Source: an uncultured Bacilli bacterium
Lineage (GTDB): Bacteria > Bacillota_I > Bacilli_A > RF39 > UBA660
Assembly: GCA_910588195.1 (NCBI GenBank)
Contig: CAJUPN010000001.1
Span: 186,001 to 250,000 of the forward strand
DNA: 64,000 nt
Reading direction: 5' to 3'
Numbering within the stretch: position 1 is the stretch's first letter; each line of letters starts with the position of its first letter. The translations under genes and the position numbers were made by a program. Positions 45,149 to 54,003 of the stretch are shown in pieces. A model generated the notes under the pieces. That model was given only the letters and a program-made list of their open reading frames with translations. It was not told the DNA's origin and ran no database searches.

Positions 45149-46360
45149 ATGAAAAAGAAAATAATGTTGATAACTATAATGTTATTAACAATGTTTGTAG
45201 GGAAAAATAATGTATTAGCAGATATTCCTATTGGAAAAGATGGAATTGATAGATATGAGTGTAATGCTTTTGCTAGTCCATCATGGGTAATTCCTAGAGG
45301 GATAAAAGATTATTATCATAGATTTTGTTATGAGGTAGTATGTTCTGGTGGAGTATATTCCAAAAGGGATCAAGTTCGTAATAATGATTATACATGTCAA
45401 AATAATAATGGAACTCCTTATGTAAAAGTTTCTAGTGATGGATGTTCTAACTATTCGGGAACTTGTAATACCTATAATGTTAGATATTGTACAAAAGTTT
45501 TGTATGTAGATTGTACACGTAAAGCTGATGGTAGTCCTTATACTGAACAAGGTATAGTGATTGATCCAACTGTTAGACCAACGGTTCCAACTACTAAAAA
45601 AACAACAACTACAACTAGAAAAAAGACAACAACAAAGAAAACTACTACTAGAAGAACGGGGACTAATCCTCCAATGCCAACAATACCAGTTGACAAACCA
45701 ACTACAACTACTCAAGAGGTAGTTACAAATAATACTAAAATAAAAAAAATAATGGTTAATAATACAGATATTAAATATAATGAAAATAAAGATACTTATA
45801 CTTTAAAATTACTTTATGATGTTCCTGATGTTAATGTTTCTGTAGAACTTGAAGATCCAAGTAGTACTTATGAAGTAATTGGAAATACAGGTATGCCAAA
45901 TGAAGAACATGAGATAAAAATCATAGTTACTTCTGTATCTGGTGATAAAAGAGAAGTTACTTTAAAAGTTAATAGATATACAAATTTAAATAATGATTGT
46001 ACATTAGCTAATATATATTCAGAAGAATATCCAATTGAATTTTCACCTAACATGTATAGTTATAAATTAACTTTACCAAAAAATGTTAGTACATTAGATT
46101 TTGAAGTAGTTTTAAGTGATGAAGCAAATGCTACATATTCGATTGAAGGTAATGAAAAATTAAAAAATAGATCAACTATTAAAATTGATGTACGCGCTGA
46201 AGATGGAACTACTTGTCAATATACTATTAAAATAAAAAAAGAGTCTAATACTTGGAAATATATTGTTGCAATTGCATTATTAATTGGTGTTTTAGCTGTA
46301 TCAAGTGTTTTACTATACAGATATTTGAAGAAGAGTAAAGGACGATATAAATATGAATAG
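45149..46360 (+). CDS. Surface protein with cadherin-like beta-sandwich domains
   Basis: 403 residues. The signal peptide (MKKKIMLITIMLLTMFVG, cleavage near VLA) is followed by a cysteine-rich domain (~30-130), a Thr/Lys/Arg-rich linker (~145-190), and two beta domains (~195-280 and ~285-370) of the cadherin-like/'SLH-linked' kind (IKKIMVNNTDIKYNENKDTY; TLANIYSEEYPIEFSPNMYS). A C-terminal membrane segment (~373-393) and a basic tail follow. It is anchored outside. The linker resembles the one in the cohesin/dockerin-like protein at 17167. It is followed by the pilus-like cluster. Confidence 0.8.
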   Translation: MKKKIMLITIMLLTMFVGKNNVLADIPIGKDGIDRYECNAFASPSWVIPRGIKDYYHRFCYEVVCSGGVYSKRDQVRNNDYTCQNNNGTPYVKVSSDGCSNYSGTCNTYNVRYCTKVLYVDCTRKADGSPYTEQGIVIDPTVRPTVPTTKKTTTTTRKKTTTKKTTTRRTGTNPPMPTIPVDKPTTTTQEVVTNNTKIKKIMVNNTDIKYNENKDTYTLKLLYDVPDVNVSVELEDPSSTYEVIGNTGMPNEEHEIKIIVTSVSGDKREVTLKVNRYTNLNNDCTLANIYSEEYPIEFSPNMYSYKLTLPKNVSTLDFEVVLSDEANATYSIEGNEKLKNRSTIKIDVRAEDGTTCQYTIKIKKESNTWKYIVAIALLIGVLAVSSVLLYRYLKKSKGRYKYE

Positions 46361-46385
46361 AGGTGTGTAAACACTTCTTTTTTTT
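46359..46385 (+). terminator. Terminator after the cadherin-like gene
   Basis: AGAGGTGT and ACACTTCT stem with a T run. Confidence 0.88.
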
Positions 46386-46450
46386 CTCTGATTAGATTGT
46401 TAAAAGTTATAATAATTAGTATAATTTTCTTAGAATAATGGAGTGATGTT

Positions 46451-46921
46451 ATGAACAAATCTATTAGTGGTTTATGGTTGTTTTCTATAGTTATTGTATT
46501 TATGATGGTTTTAATTGCTTATGTTGCAATATCTATAAACTATAGTAATGCTTATAAATTAAAAACGGTTTTAGTAACAAAATTAGAACAATATGATGGT
46601 TGGAATAATACATCTAAAAAAGAAATAGATGAGTTGATGCATGCCAGTGGTTATAGACAGACTGGGAATTGTAGAGTTCCAGATGATGATTCAAAATATA
46701 TTGGTGTACTTAATGGACATGTTACAACCAATCCAACTACTAAACAAAATTATTGTGTTTCGAGAGTGAAAAGAGCTGGTCAAAATGGTGGCGAAGATAA
46801 ATATTATTATAACTTAACAATATTTTTAGGTTTTAATTTGCCAGTACTTGGTGATATTTATACATTTAGAGTATCAGGTGAAACTGGAGCAATATATTAT
46901 CCTAAAGACAATACTTTTTAA
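46451..46921 (+). CDS. Pilin-like membrane protein, paralogue of 47325
   Basis: 156 residues. A single N-terminal membrane helix (~8-32, LWLFSIVIVFMMVLIAYVAI, then SINYSNAYKLK) and an outside domain with two cysteines, ending FRVSGETGAIYYPKD. The protein at 47325 has the same design (SINYSKAFRMK ... FNVTGETSNIYFPED). An N-terminal helix with a beta-rich outside domain is the layout of TadE-type minor pilins or pseudopilins. It is the first gene of the cluster up to 49264. Confidence 0.65.
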   Translation: MNKSISGLWLFSIVIVFMMVLIAYVAISINYSNAYKLKTVLVTKLEQYDGWNNTSKKEIDELMHASGYRQTGNCRVPDDDSKYIGVLNGHVTTNPTTKQNYCVSRVKRAGQNGGEDKYYYNLTIFLGFNLPVLGDIYTFRVSGETGAIYYPKDNTF

Positions 46922-46949
46922 GATAATGTAAAATGAGTGCATAACTTAC

Positions 46950-46978
46950 TTGAATATGTCGAATAATAATAGTATAAT
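46950..46978 (+). promoter_or_regulatory. Promoter ahead of the small pilin-like gene
   Basis: TTGAAT at 46950, 17-bp spacer, TATAAT at 46973-46978. Confidence 0.75.
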
Positions 46979-47008
46979 TTAGATATAAAATAAAGGAGAG
47001 ATGTTTAA

Positions 47009-47305
47009 ATGAAAGACGCAACAGGTGAATTAAGTATGACTGCAGTAGCTGTAGTTGCAATCGCAGCAATAGCAGCTCTATTTTCAACACTAATTTGGCC
47101 AACAATTAAAACAAATATTATGAGAAGTACATATTGCTCAGGAGCTTTTGATTGTGATTGTACTGGGGCAACTGGTGGTGGAGAACTTTGTACATGTTAT
47201 TATTGCCCTACTGATGGCGGACAAGGGACTAATAGTGCTACAGATTTTGATACTGACTGTGCTGATAAAAAAGAAATTAAATGTAGCGCAAACAACGTTA
47301 ACTAA
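47009..47305 (+). CDS. Small pilin-like protein with a cysteine-rich tail
   Basis: AAAGGAGAG precedes the ATG; 98 residues. MKDATGELSMTA leads into a short alanine/valine-rich helix (~10-30, VAVVAIAAIAALFSTLIWP) as in Flp-type major pilins, then a small domain with eight cysteines (SGAFDCDCTGATGGG, CTCYYC). It has its own promoter, as expected for an abundant pilus subunit. The cysteine content would allow disulphide or metal stabilisation. The family assignment is inferred. Confidence 0.65.
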   Translation: MKDATGELSMTAVAVVAIAAIAALFSTLIWPTIKTNIMRSTYCSGAFDCDCTGATGGGELCTCYYCPTDGGQGTNSATDFDTDCADKKEIKCSANNVN

Positions 47306-47324
47306 GTAAAAAGGAGAGAAATGC

Positions 47325-47828
47325 ATGAAAGAGGCCATAGGTGCAACATGGCTGTTAGGTATTGTTCTTACCTTTATTGCATTATTCTCTGGTTATTTGG
47401 CATTTTCCATTAATTATTCTAAAGCATTTAGAATGAAAAATGGAATTGTAGAAAGAATTGAAAAGCACGGTGGACCAAATAGGGAAGCATTAGATGATAT
47501 CAGTAACTTAATGAATGATATATCATATTCGTCTAAAGGCAAATGTTCTAACTTTTTTAATAATGATGAACTTAAATGGGGAGGCATTAGTAAAAATCAA
47601 GTAACAAAGTCTTGGGATGTGACGAGTGGGGAGGCATTCAATTATTGTCTTCAAAGAGTTGATTCATACAATACAAATGGTCAACTATCAGCTTCTTACT
47701 ATAAGGTTTACGTGTTTTTTTCTATTTCCTTGCCAGTAATAAATACTAGTAGTTTCTTTAATGTAACAGGTGAAACTTCTAATATTTATTTTCCAGAGGA
47801 TTGTGTTACTTCTAGAGGAAGTTGTTAA
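47325..47828 (+). CDS. Pilin-like membrane protein, paralogue of 46451
   Basis: AAAGGAGAG precedes the ATG; 167 residues. An N-terminal helix (~8-30, TWLLGIVLTFIALFSGYLAF, then SINYSKAFRMK) is followed by an outside domain ending VTGETSNIYFPED. The body contains four cysteines. It shares its architecture with the gene at 46451, and the two bracket the small pilin-like gene, as minor pilins often do. Confidence 0.65.
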   Translation: MKEAIGATWLLGIVLTFIALFSGYLAFSINYSKAFRMKNGIVERIEKHGGPNREALDDISNLMNDISYSSKGKCSNFFNNDELKWGGISKNQVTKSWDVTSGEAFNYCLQRVDSYNTNGQLSASYYKVYVFFSISLPVINTSSFFNVTGETSNIYFPEDCVTSRGSC

Positions 47829-47844
47829 GAGAGGATAAGAGGGT

Positions 47845-48822
47845 ATGAATGTTGTAACAGCTAATCAAAATAAAAGTATAATTGATAGATTAGATATTGA
47901 TATTATAAAGCGTATTGATGGTCAATTTGAATTAAGAGAGTTATTAAGTAAATTTGTTAATTTATATTTTAATAAGATGATAATTGATATAACTTCAATA
48001 ATGGATTATCAAAACCTTGATGTGATAAAGGAGTTATCTACTTCTGTTGATCCGAGTCGTGTTATTATACTTTTAAACAATGATCCTGTAGTTAATAGTC
48101 AGTTTTATATGGCTAATTTAATAGCTTGCGGATTTTATAATTTTACTCGTAATTTTGAGGGTATAAAGTTTTTATATAATACTCCTAATAGTTATGATAA
48201 TGTAAAACACTTAGTTATGAGTGAAGAAGACACTATTAGAGAAAGAGATGCGTATGTAAGTGAACATACTGTTGTTTATAAAGAAGCTGGAGCTAGAGAA
48301 GTTATAGGTTTTGTTAATCTAACTAATCATGCTGGAGCTACAAGTTTAATAAATATGATGGTAAGACAAATGAATGCCCATGGGTTACAAGCTATCGGTA
48401 TTGAAATGTTTAGACAAGATATGCTATACTATCATGACTCCAATCTTTCAACATGTTTTAATAAAAATGATTTGGAGAGTAAATTAAAACTATATGATGA
48501 AGTAGCAGCAGTATTTATTGATTTAAATGAGTTTGGTGAAGCAGATAAATTCTGTGATAGAATAATATATATTATTGAGCCATCTTATATTATGCTTACA
48601 AAACTTCTAAAGAAAAATAGAAATGCTTTAGAAGAGAATAAAAATAATTTGATTCTTTTAAATAAGAGTTTTGTTAACGATCAAGAAATACCAGATTTTG
48701 AGTATGAAACTAAGTTGAAGGTGTTTTATAATTTACCTCCTCTTAATGATCGAAATAATAATCTTGAACCAATAAATGAGTTTTTAAGAAAATTAGGTTT
48801 TAAGATAGAAGAAAACATGTAA
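47845..48822 (+). CDS. TadZ/CpaE-like protein with degenerate P-loop
   Basis: 325 residues after AGAGGATAAGAGGG. Residues ~1-120 resemble a receiver-like N-terminal domain; ~150-300 resemble a MinD/ParA-type ATPase as in TadZ/CpaE. The usual KGGxGxTT P-loop is replaced by NLTNHAGATSLINMM, keeping only GATS. CpaE/TadZ proteins place the Tad pilus machine at a site in the cell, and several known members have lost the ATP-binding lysine. In this context it supports the pilus reading of the cluster. Confidence 0.6.
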   Translation: MNVVTANQNKSIIDRLDIDIIKRIDGQFELRELLSKFVNLYFNKMIIDITSIMDYQNLDVIKELSTSVDPSRVIILLNNDPVVNSQFYMANLIACGFYNFTRNFEGIKFLYNTPNSYDNVKHLVMSEEDTIRERDAYVSEHTVVYKEAGAREVIGFVNLTNHAGATSLINMMVRQMNAHGLQAIGIEMFRQDMLYYHDSNLSTCFNKNDLESKLKLYDEVAAVFIDLNEFGEADKFCDRIIYIIEPSYIMLTKLLKKNRNALEENKNNLILLNKSFVNDQEIPDFEYETKLKVFYNLPPLNDRNNNLEPINEFLRKLGFKIEENM

Positions 48823-48838
48823 AAGAAATGTAATTAAG

Positions 48839-48868
48839 TTGACATTTTAAATGTTGTTAATTTATAAT
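48839..48868 (+). promoter_or_regulatory. Promoter ahead of the two-TM protein
   Basis: TTGACA at 48839-48844, 18-bp spacer, TATAAT at 48863-48868. Confidence 0.8.
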
Positions 48869-48892
48869 ATAAATATGAAGGGAAGAGGTATT

Positions 48893-49264
48893 ATGTTAAT
48901 TTTAGAACAATTTAGTTTACAAACATTTTGTACTTCAGCAAAGGATATTTTAATTTTTGTTGGATGGGCGTTGACTATTTTTAAAGTTGCAATTCCATTT
49001 ATAATTATTGCTTATGGAATTATGGATTTAGGAAAGGCTGTTACAGCAGCTAAAGATGAAGAAATAAAAACAGCAGCAAAGAGACTTTTATTTAGAGCAA
49101 TTGCTGGTGTTTGTATATTCTTTGTTCCAACAATAATATTATGGCTATTTGGTACAGTTAATTCATTTAATGATGCAACAGCTGGTGGTGGATTCAGTAC
49201 TTGTGAAGCAGCGTTACTTCGTCCATGGGGTGGAGATAACGACGGTTCTGGAACAGGTCACTAA
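48893..49264 (+). CDS. Small two-TM protein (VirB2/TrbC-like layout)
   Basis: Start at 48893 after AAGAGG; 123 residues. There are two membrane helices (~18-42, ILIFVGWALTIFKVAIPFII; ~64-88, RAIAGVCIFFVPTIILWLFG) joined by a short charged loop (TAAKDEEIKTAAKRL), and a short tail with one cysteine and several glycines. This is the size and topology of VirB2/TrbC pilins and of the small pilin-like conjugation proteins of Mollicutes. No sequence motif settles it. It is next to the pilus-like genes but has its own promoter and terminator. Confidence 0.65.
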   Translation: MLILEQFSLQTFCTSAKDILIFVGWALTIFKVAIPFIIIAYGIMDLGKAVTAAKDEEIKTAAKRLLFRAIAGVCIFFVPTIILWLFGTVNSFNDATAGGGFSTCEAALLRPWGGDNDGSGTGH

Positions 49265-49270
49265 TAAAAA

Positions 49271-49304
49271 AAATATGACAAGTTATAAACTTGTTATTTT
49301 TTTT
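49271..49304 (+). terminator. Terminator of the pilus-like cluster
   Basis: ATGACAAGTT and AACTTGTTAT stem followed by eight T. Confidence 0.9.
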
Positions 49305-49350
49305 GACAAAATATTGCTGGTTTTTATTATTTAATAAAAATGGTGATAAT

Positions 49351-49515
49351 ATGAAAGTAAAGGTATTTGATTGTGATCATGAAAGTGATTTAGAGTCAGC
49401 TATTAATGATTTTATTCAAGAAAAAGAAGTTGTAGATATCAAATTTAGTGTAGCAGCATCAGTATTTGGAGAGGAACAAGTATATTGTTTTTCTGCTTTG
49501 ATTGTTTATAAATAA
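49351..49515 (+). CDS. cse60: Cse60-like sporulation-associated small protein
   Basis: Start at 49351 after GGTGATA; 54 residues, MKVKVFDCDHESDLESAIND, then VVDIKFSVAASVFGEEQVYC. This matches the short Spore_Cse60 family, made early in sporulation in Bacillus. The function of the family is unknown. Together with cotE it hints at a sporulation programme. Confidence 0.8.
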   Translation: MKVKVFDCDHESDLESAINDFIQEKEVVDIKFSVAASVFGEEQVYCFSALIVYK

Positions 49516-49541
49516 ATGTTATAATTTAGTTGGTGAATATT

Positions 49542-50549
49542 ATGGGTATGATTAAATATGCAATTAGTGGAAGTTTCAGTAATTTCTCTAAAAAATTGGA
49601 TCGAGTAAAAAAAGAAACAGGCAAGTCTAAAGTAAGTTTAATGTTTAACTTTTTGCATTGTTTTTTACTTATTGGGTCCGGTTATTCAGATTTTTTAAAT
49701 TATAAATTGTATTCTAGAACGAAAAAAGAAATAAAAGAATATGCTACTATAAAGACTCAAGATAAGTTTTATGAAATAGTAAGTCCAAGTGCATATAAGG
49801 ATTTTTTCTCTATTAAAGCCAATTTTCTTGCAAATTTTTCTAAGTATATTGATAGAGAAAGTTTTTATAATGGTTCGAAAGAAGAATTACAAGGATTTCT
49901 AAAAAAACACAAAGAAATTATGTATAAACCTGTAAATGGTTTAGCTGGGTCAAATGTAAAAAAAATCATTACCAAAGATATTAATAATATAGATGAGTTT
50001 TATGATGAAATAATAAAAAAAGATATATTACTTGAAAGTTATGTTAAGCAGCATGATAAAGTGTCTGATTTTGCTCCTAAATCAGTTAATACAATTCGTG
50101 TTATGACTTTTGCATATAATGGATCTTCTGAAATAGTTTTAGCCATGATGCGTTTTGGTAATGGAATAGAAAATGTTGATAATTTTCACAAAGGTGGTAT
50201 GGGTGTTCTTGTTGATGTTGAAACTGGATGTTTAGTAGGAAGTGCTGTTGATAAAGATGATAATATATTTGAAGAACATCCGTATTCTAAAATAAAATTT
50301 GATGGATTTAAAATACCAAATTGGGATATTATAAAGAAAACATGTCTTGAAGCGGCTTTAGTGAATAGTGATATTCATATGGTTGGTTGGGATGTTGCAG
50401 TTACTGATAAAGGTTGTACATTCATCGAAGGAAATAGAAGAGCTGGTTGGGATTTACCACAGGTTCTATTTAATAGAGGGCGAAAAGATTTAATGAATTA
50501 TTGTTTAGATAAGATTAATAAAAATGAAGGCACTAATTATAAAGTATAG
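49542..50549 (+). CDS. ATP-grasp protein, polysaccharide-biosynthesis type
   Basis: Start at 49542 (MGMIKYAISGSF); a TTG 12 bases earlier is possible. 335 residues. After an N-terminal helical part comes an ATP-grasp core: YKPVNGLAGSNVKKI (lysine for the adenine pocket and glycine-rich loop), KDILLESYVKQHDK, FAPKSVNTIRVMTF, RFGNGIENVDNFHKGGMGV, and the metal-binding FIEGNRRAGWD. This subtype is found in sugar-transfer or exopolysaccharide clusters and joins a carboxylate to an amine, although the substrate is not known. It is followed by a flippase, consistent with that role. Confidence 0.82.
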   Translation: MGMIKYAISGSFSNFSKKLDRVKKETGKSKVSLMFNFLHCFLLIGSGYSDFLNYKLYSRTKKEIKEYATIKTQDKFYEIVSPSAYKDFFSIKANFLANFSKYIDRESFYNGSKEELQGFLKKHKEIMYKPVNGLAGSNVKKIITKDINNIDEFYDEIIKKDILLESYVKQHDKVSDFAPKSVNTIRVMTFAYNGSSEIVLAMMRFGNGIENVDNFHKGGMGVLVDVETGCLVGSAVDKDDNIFEEHPYSKIKFDGFKIPNWDIIKKTCLEAALVNSDIHMVGWDVAVTDKGCTFIEGNRRAGWDLPQVLFNRGRKDLMNYCLDKINKNEGTNYKV

Positions 50550-50561
50550 GGATGATTTGAA

Positions 50562-52202
50562 TTGAAAAAGAATAGTTTTGTTGAAGGTACAATTATAGCT
50601 ACATCTTTAATCGTTTTAGTTAAAATATTGGGGATGCTTTACGTTATACCTTTTTATAAAATAGTTGGTTCATCAGGTGGAGCACTTTATAGTTATGCTT
50701 ATAATATATATTTAATATTTTTAGGTATATCTAGTGCTGGACTTCCTGATGCTATTGCCAAGATAATAAGTGAATATAATGCTTTAGGATATGATGATGC
50801 AAAGTCACGAGCTTATAAGATAGGTAAAAAAATTATTGGTTTTATCTCCGTAATAGTTTTTGTTATTCTTTTTGTTTTTGCTGAAGAGATTGGGAAATTT
50901 ATTATCGGAGATTTAACAGGAACTAATACAGCAAAAGATGTTGCTTTTGTTGTTAGGTGTGTTTCTCCTGCTGTTTTACTCATACCTTTTTTAAGTATAA
51001 CTAAGGGATATTTACAAGGACATAAGTATATTGGTCCATCATCGTTTAGTCAGTTAATAGAACAACTCCTTAGAATAATTGTGATACTTATGGGATCTTA
51101 TTTAGTATTGAAAGTCTTTGAGGGTTCTTTATCGTTAGCAATTGGTATTGCTGTATCTGGAGCTTTTTTTGGTGGATTAGGGGCATTAATTTATTTAAGG
51201 CATGCAATAAAGAAAAGTGATATTAATGTAATCACTGATAAAAAAGATAGCAAGATTAGTAATAAAGAAATAACAAAAAAAATTATTACGTATGCACTTC
51301 CGTTTGTTATTATCAGTATTGTTAGTCATCTTTATAATTTTACAGATCAAATATTAGTATTAAGAACTTTAGAAAATATGGGATTTTTAAGCGATGATGT
51401 AGAATTTATTGCTGCATCTATTTCGACTTGGAGTCCTAAAATATGTATGATTATTAATGCAATGGCGATGGGGATGACGATGAGTTTAGTTCCAACAATT
51501 GTTAGTGCTATCACTAAAAAAGAGACAAAAGAAGTTGAAAATAAAGTTAATAAGTCTTTAAGTATGATTGTTTTTGTTTCCCTTCCTTTGAGTTTAGGAT
51601 TATGTATATTACAAAAAAGTGTTTGGACAATATTTTATGATGTTAATCCTTATGGTCCAGAGATTTTAGGTTTAATGGTCTTTTCGGCTTTATTTGGAAA
51701 CATGTATTTAATAGTTTCGACTATTTGTCAGTCTCTTAGTAAATATAAACTTGTTTATAAGGTTAGTATTACAGGATTTATTCTTAATGCTTTATTAGAT
51801 GTTCCAATAATGTACTTGTTTAAATTTATTAATTTTAAACCTTATTTAGGTAGTATTACAGCAAGTATTATTGGTTATTCAGTATCTGTTATTATTGGTC
51901 TTCATGCATTGAAGAAAGAAAATAACATTAAATATACTGAAACTATAAAGAATATTTTTAAAACATTTATTCCAGGGGGGATTATGGTTTTATTCTTAGG
52001 ATTAATTAATTATTTTTTACCATTCAATGAGCTTACAGTACTGGGAGCAATCTTAACTTCTTTAATTGATGCTTTAATAGGTGGTATTATATATTTAATT
52101 ATTTCTTATAAAATGGGATTAATTGAACATATATTTGGAATAGAAATGTTAAATAAGATAATAAAAAAACTTACCTTAGGTAAGTTGAGTATTAAAAATT
52201 AA
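50562..52202 (+). CDS. Polysaccharide flippase (MurJ/SpoVB/Wzx-like)
   Basis: TTG start with GGGATGA upstream; 546 residues with about 14 membrane segments. The beginning (SFVEGTIIATSLIVLVKILG, then PFYKIVGSSGGALYSYAYNIY) is typical of the SpoVB/YtgP branch of the MOP superfamily, which moves lipid-linked precursors across the membrane. In Firmicutes these include MurJ-like flippases for peptidoglycan and the sporulation protein SpoVB; which one this is cannot be said. It follows the ATP-grasp gene by 12 bp, so they form an operon. Confidence 0.88.
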   Translation: MKKNSFVEGTIIATSLIVLVKILGMLYVIPFYKIVGSSGGALYSYAYNIYLIFLGISSAGLPDAIAKIISEYNALGYDDAKSRAYKIGKKIIGFISVIVFVILFVFAEEIGKFIIGDLTGTNTAKDVAFVVRCVSPAVLLIPFLSITKGYLQGHKYIGPSSFSQLIEQLLRIIVILMGSYLVLKVFEGSLSLAIGIAVSGAFFGGLGALIYLRHAIKKSDINVITDKKDSKISNKEITKKIITYALPFVIISIVSHLYNFTDQILVLRTLENMGFLSDDVEFIAASISTWSPKICMIINAMAMGMTMSLVPTIVSAITKKETKEVENKVNKSLSMIVFVSLPLSLGLCILQKSVWTIFYDVNPYGPEILGLMVFSALFGNMYLIVSTICQSLSKYKLVYKVSITGFILNALLDVPIMYLFKFINFKPYLGSITASIIGYSVSVIIGLHALKKENNIKYTETIKNIFKTFIPGGIMVLFLGLINYFLPFNELTVLGAILTSLIDALIGGIIYLIISYKMGLIEHIFGIEMLNKIIKKLTLGKLSIKN

Positions 52203-52531
52203 ACCATATACATTGAATTAGCGAAGTTATAATCTGTGTTAGTGTTGTTATTATTTATTGAACTAATAGATGCTGATTCTAATTTAGAAAGACGTGCATC
52301 AATTCTATTTAGTTCTCTTTCTATTTTAGAAAGTCTAGCATCTAAATCATTATCTTGAGCATACATAGGTGTCATAGGTGTACTTGGTGTCATTTGATAA
52401 GACATATTACTGCTCATCTGTTGACTTGGAAAAGAAAATTGTTCTTGAGGTGGCATCATAGGTGGTTGAGTATTATTATACCCATAACTGCCAAATTGAG
52501 AAAAGAAACTATTTCGATCTTTTTTCATCAT
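52199..52531 (-). CDS. Small uncharacterised protein with coiled-coil C-terminus
   Basis: 110 residues; AGGAGTG precedes the ATG on the minus strand. The first 55 residues are Gln/Pro/Met-rich and disordered (NTQPPMMPPQEQF). Residues ~60-90 form a heptad-like coil (DLDARLSKIERELNRIDARL). Its end overlaps that of the flippase gene by four bases, tail to tail. Such proteins in small Firmicutes sometimes resemble spore-coat or cell-envelope assembly helpers, but nothing here proves that. Confidence 0.7.
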   Translation of the reverse strand: MMKKDRNSFFSQFGSYGYNNTQPPMMPPQEQFSFPSQQMSSNMSYQMTPSTPMTPMYAQDNDLDARLSKIERELNRIDARLSKLESASISSINNNNTNTDYNFANSMYMV

Positions 52532-52593
52532 TAATCACTCCTAACTTAGTATATGTTTTATTTTTTGTTTTGTGAATTGTGGAGGTAAATTTT

Positions 52594-53235
52594 ATGCGAT
52601 TAAGAAATGTTAAAGATGCTTATCAAATTGTTGCATCTTCACCATATGTAGTAGTTCCTACAAAAGAACTATATGGTAATTTTAAATCACTTTTTAATAA
52701 TGATAATCCAATATGTTTAGAAATTGGAATGGGTAAGGGAGATTTTATTATTGGTAATGCTAAAAGATTTCCCAATATAAATTTTATTGGTGTTGAAAAA
52801 TATGAATCTGTTATGGTAAGAGCTATTCAAAAGTTGGAAATGGAAGATTTACCTAATTTAAAATTAATTAGAATGGATGCTAATACTATTGATTTAATAT
52901 TTGATCATGAAATATCAACGTTGTTTTTGAATTTTTCTGATCCTTGGCCTAAGAAACGACATGCTAGAAGAAGACTTACAAGTGAAATATTTTTGAATAA
53001 GTATGATAGTATTTTTGCTAGTGATCCTCATATCATTCAAAAAACCGATAATATAGGTTTATTTGCTTATTCTCTTTCTTCTTTAAGTATTAATGGTTAT
53101 ACTCTTGAAAGAGTATCTTTAGATTTAGAACACGAAGATGATATTGAAAATATTGAAACAGAATATGAGAAGAAATTTAAAAGTAAAGGTGTTAAAATTA
53201 ACTATCTAGACGCTGTAAAGTATCTGGAAAAATAG
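52594..53235 (+). CDS. trmB: tRNA (guanine-N7-)-methyltransferase
   Basis: Start at 52594 after GTGGAGG; 213 residues. The S-adenosylmethionine-binding motif is LEIGMGKGDFI, followed by NFIGVEKYESV and the TrmB signature LNFSDPWPKKRHARRRL, and near the C-terminus TEYEKKFKSKG. It adds N7-methylguanine at position 46 of tRNA. The length and all motifs are normal. Confidence 0.96.
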   Translation: MRLRNVKDAYQIVASSPYVVVPTKELYGNFKSLFNNDNPICLEIGMGKGDFIIGNAKRFPNINFIGVEKYESVMVRAIQKLEMEDLPNLKLIRMDANTIDLIFDHEISTLFLNFSDPWPKKRHARRRLTSEIFLNKYDSIFASDPHIIQKTDNIGLFAYSLSSLSINGYTLERVSLDLEHEDDIENIETEYEKKFKSKGVKINYLDAVKYLEK

Positions 53236-53350
53236 TTAATTTTTTCTTATTTTTGATATAATTAAGAATAAGTGGGAGTAGTTTTATAAAAACTTATTTA
53301 AATTAGTTATTAAATTTGTTATAATTAAGTTATATAAGAGTAGGTGAATT

Positions 53351-53998
53351 ATGAAAAGATATCTATTAATAGTAGCTCTTACATTATTTATATGTTCTGG
53401 ATGTGTTAAAGTAACTAATGCATCTCTTGATACTTTAATTCAAGAGACCGTTAGTAGTAAGTATAAATTATTTAATCATGTTAACAGTGGATATAAATAT
53501 TATTTACCAAGAACTCTTAAGTCGACTGTTACAGATGAATTTAATGAAATAATAAAGAGTAAATATTATGATTATTATCTATATGTTGATTTAGTAGCTT
53601 ATCATAATAAAAAGACATCTCTTTATTTAGAAAATGAAGATTATTATTTTAGTAAATTAATTGAATATGATGATAAAGCAGGAATTATTGATGTAAAAGA
53701 TACTGGTAATTCTTATTTAATTAAAGTTGTATACAATTATGCTAAAATTGAGGTTAAGTGTGAATATAAAGATTTAAATGAAGTTGTTACTAACTCACTT
53801 GTTATCTTGTCATCAGTTACTTATATTGATGACGTTATAGCGTCAAATTTGAATAAAAATGAATTTGCATCTGCTGAGGAACAAGTTAATATATTTGATA
53901 ACGCAAGTGTTGATACTAATTACTTGGATGAGGTTGATGATACTTATACAGGTAATGAAGATGATTATGATCCTGATGTTATTAAAGAAAGAGGATGA
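53351..53998 (+). CDS. Lipoprotein of unknown function
   Basis: 215 residues. The signal peptide (MKRYLLIVALTLFICSGC) has a lipobox ending at Cys18, so it is lipid-anchored outside. The body is mixed helix/strand with an acidic tail (DTNYLDEVDDTYTGNEDDYD). No family recognised. Its stop is six bases before the next start, so it begins a four-gene operon running to 55875. Confidence 0.75.
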   Translation: MKRYLLIVALTLFICSGCVKVTNASLDTLIQETVSSKYKLFNHVNSGYKYYLPRTLKSTVTDEFNEIIKSKYYDYYLYVDLVAYHNKKTSLYLENEDYYFSKLIEYDDKAGIIDVKDTGNSYLIKVVYNYAKIEVKCEYKDLNEVVTNSLVILSSVTYIDDVIASNLNKNEFASAEEQVNIFDNASVDTNYLDEVDDTYTGNEDDYDPDVIKERG

Positions 53999-54003
53999 GG
54001 TTT

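Noticed and set aside
45281..45715. Minus-strand ORF rich in serine and cysteine
   Set aside because: It is the shadow of the Thr/Lys/Arg-rich linker of the cadherin-like protein; there is no ribosome binding site and its composition is an artefact of ACA/ACT codons.
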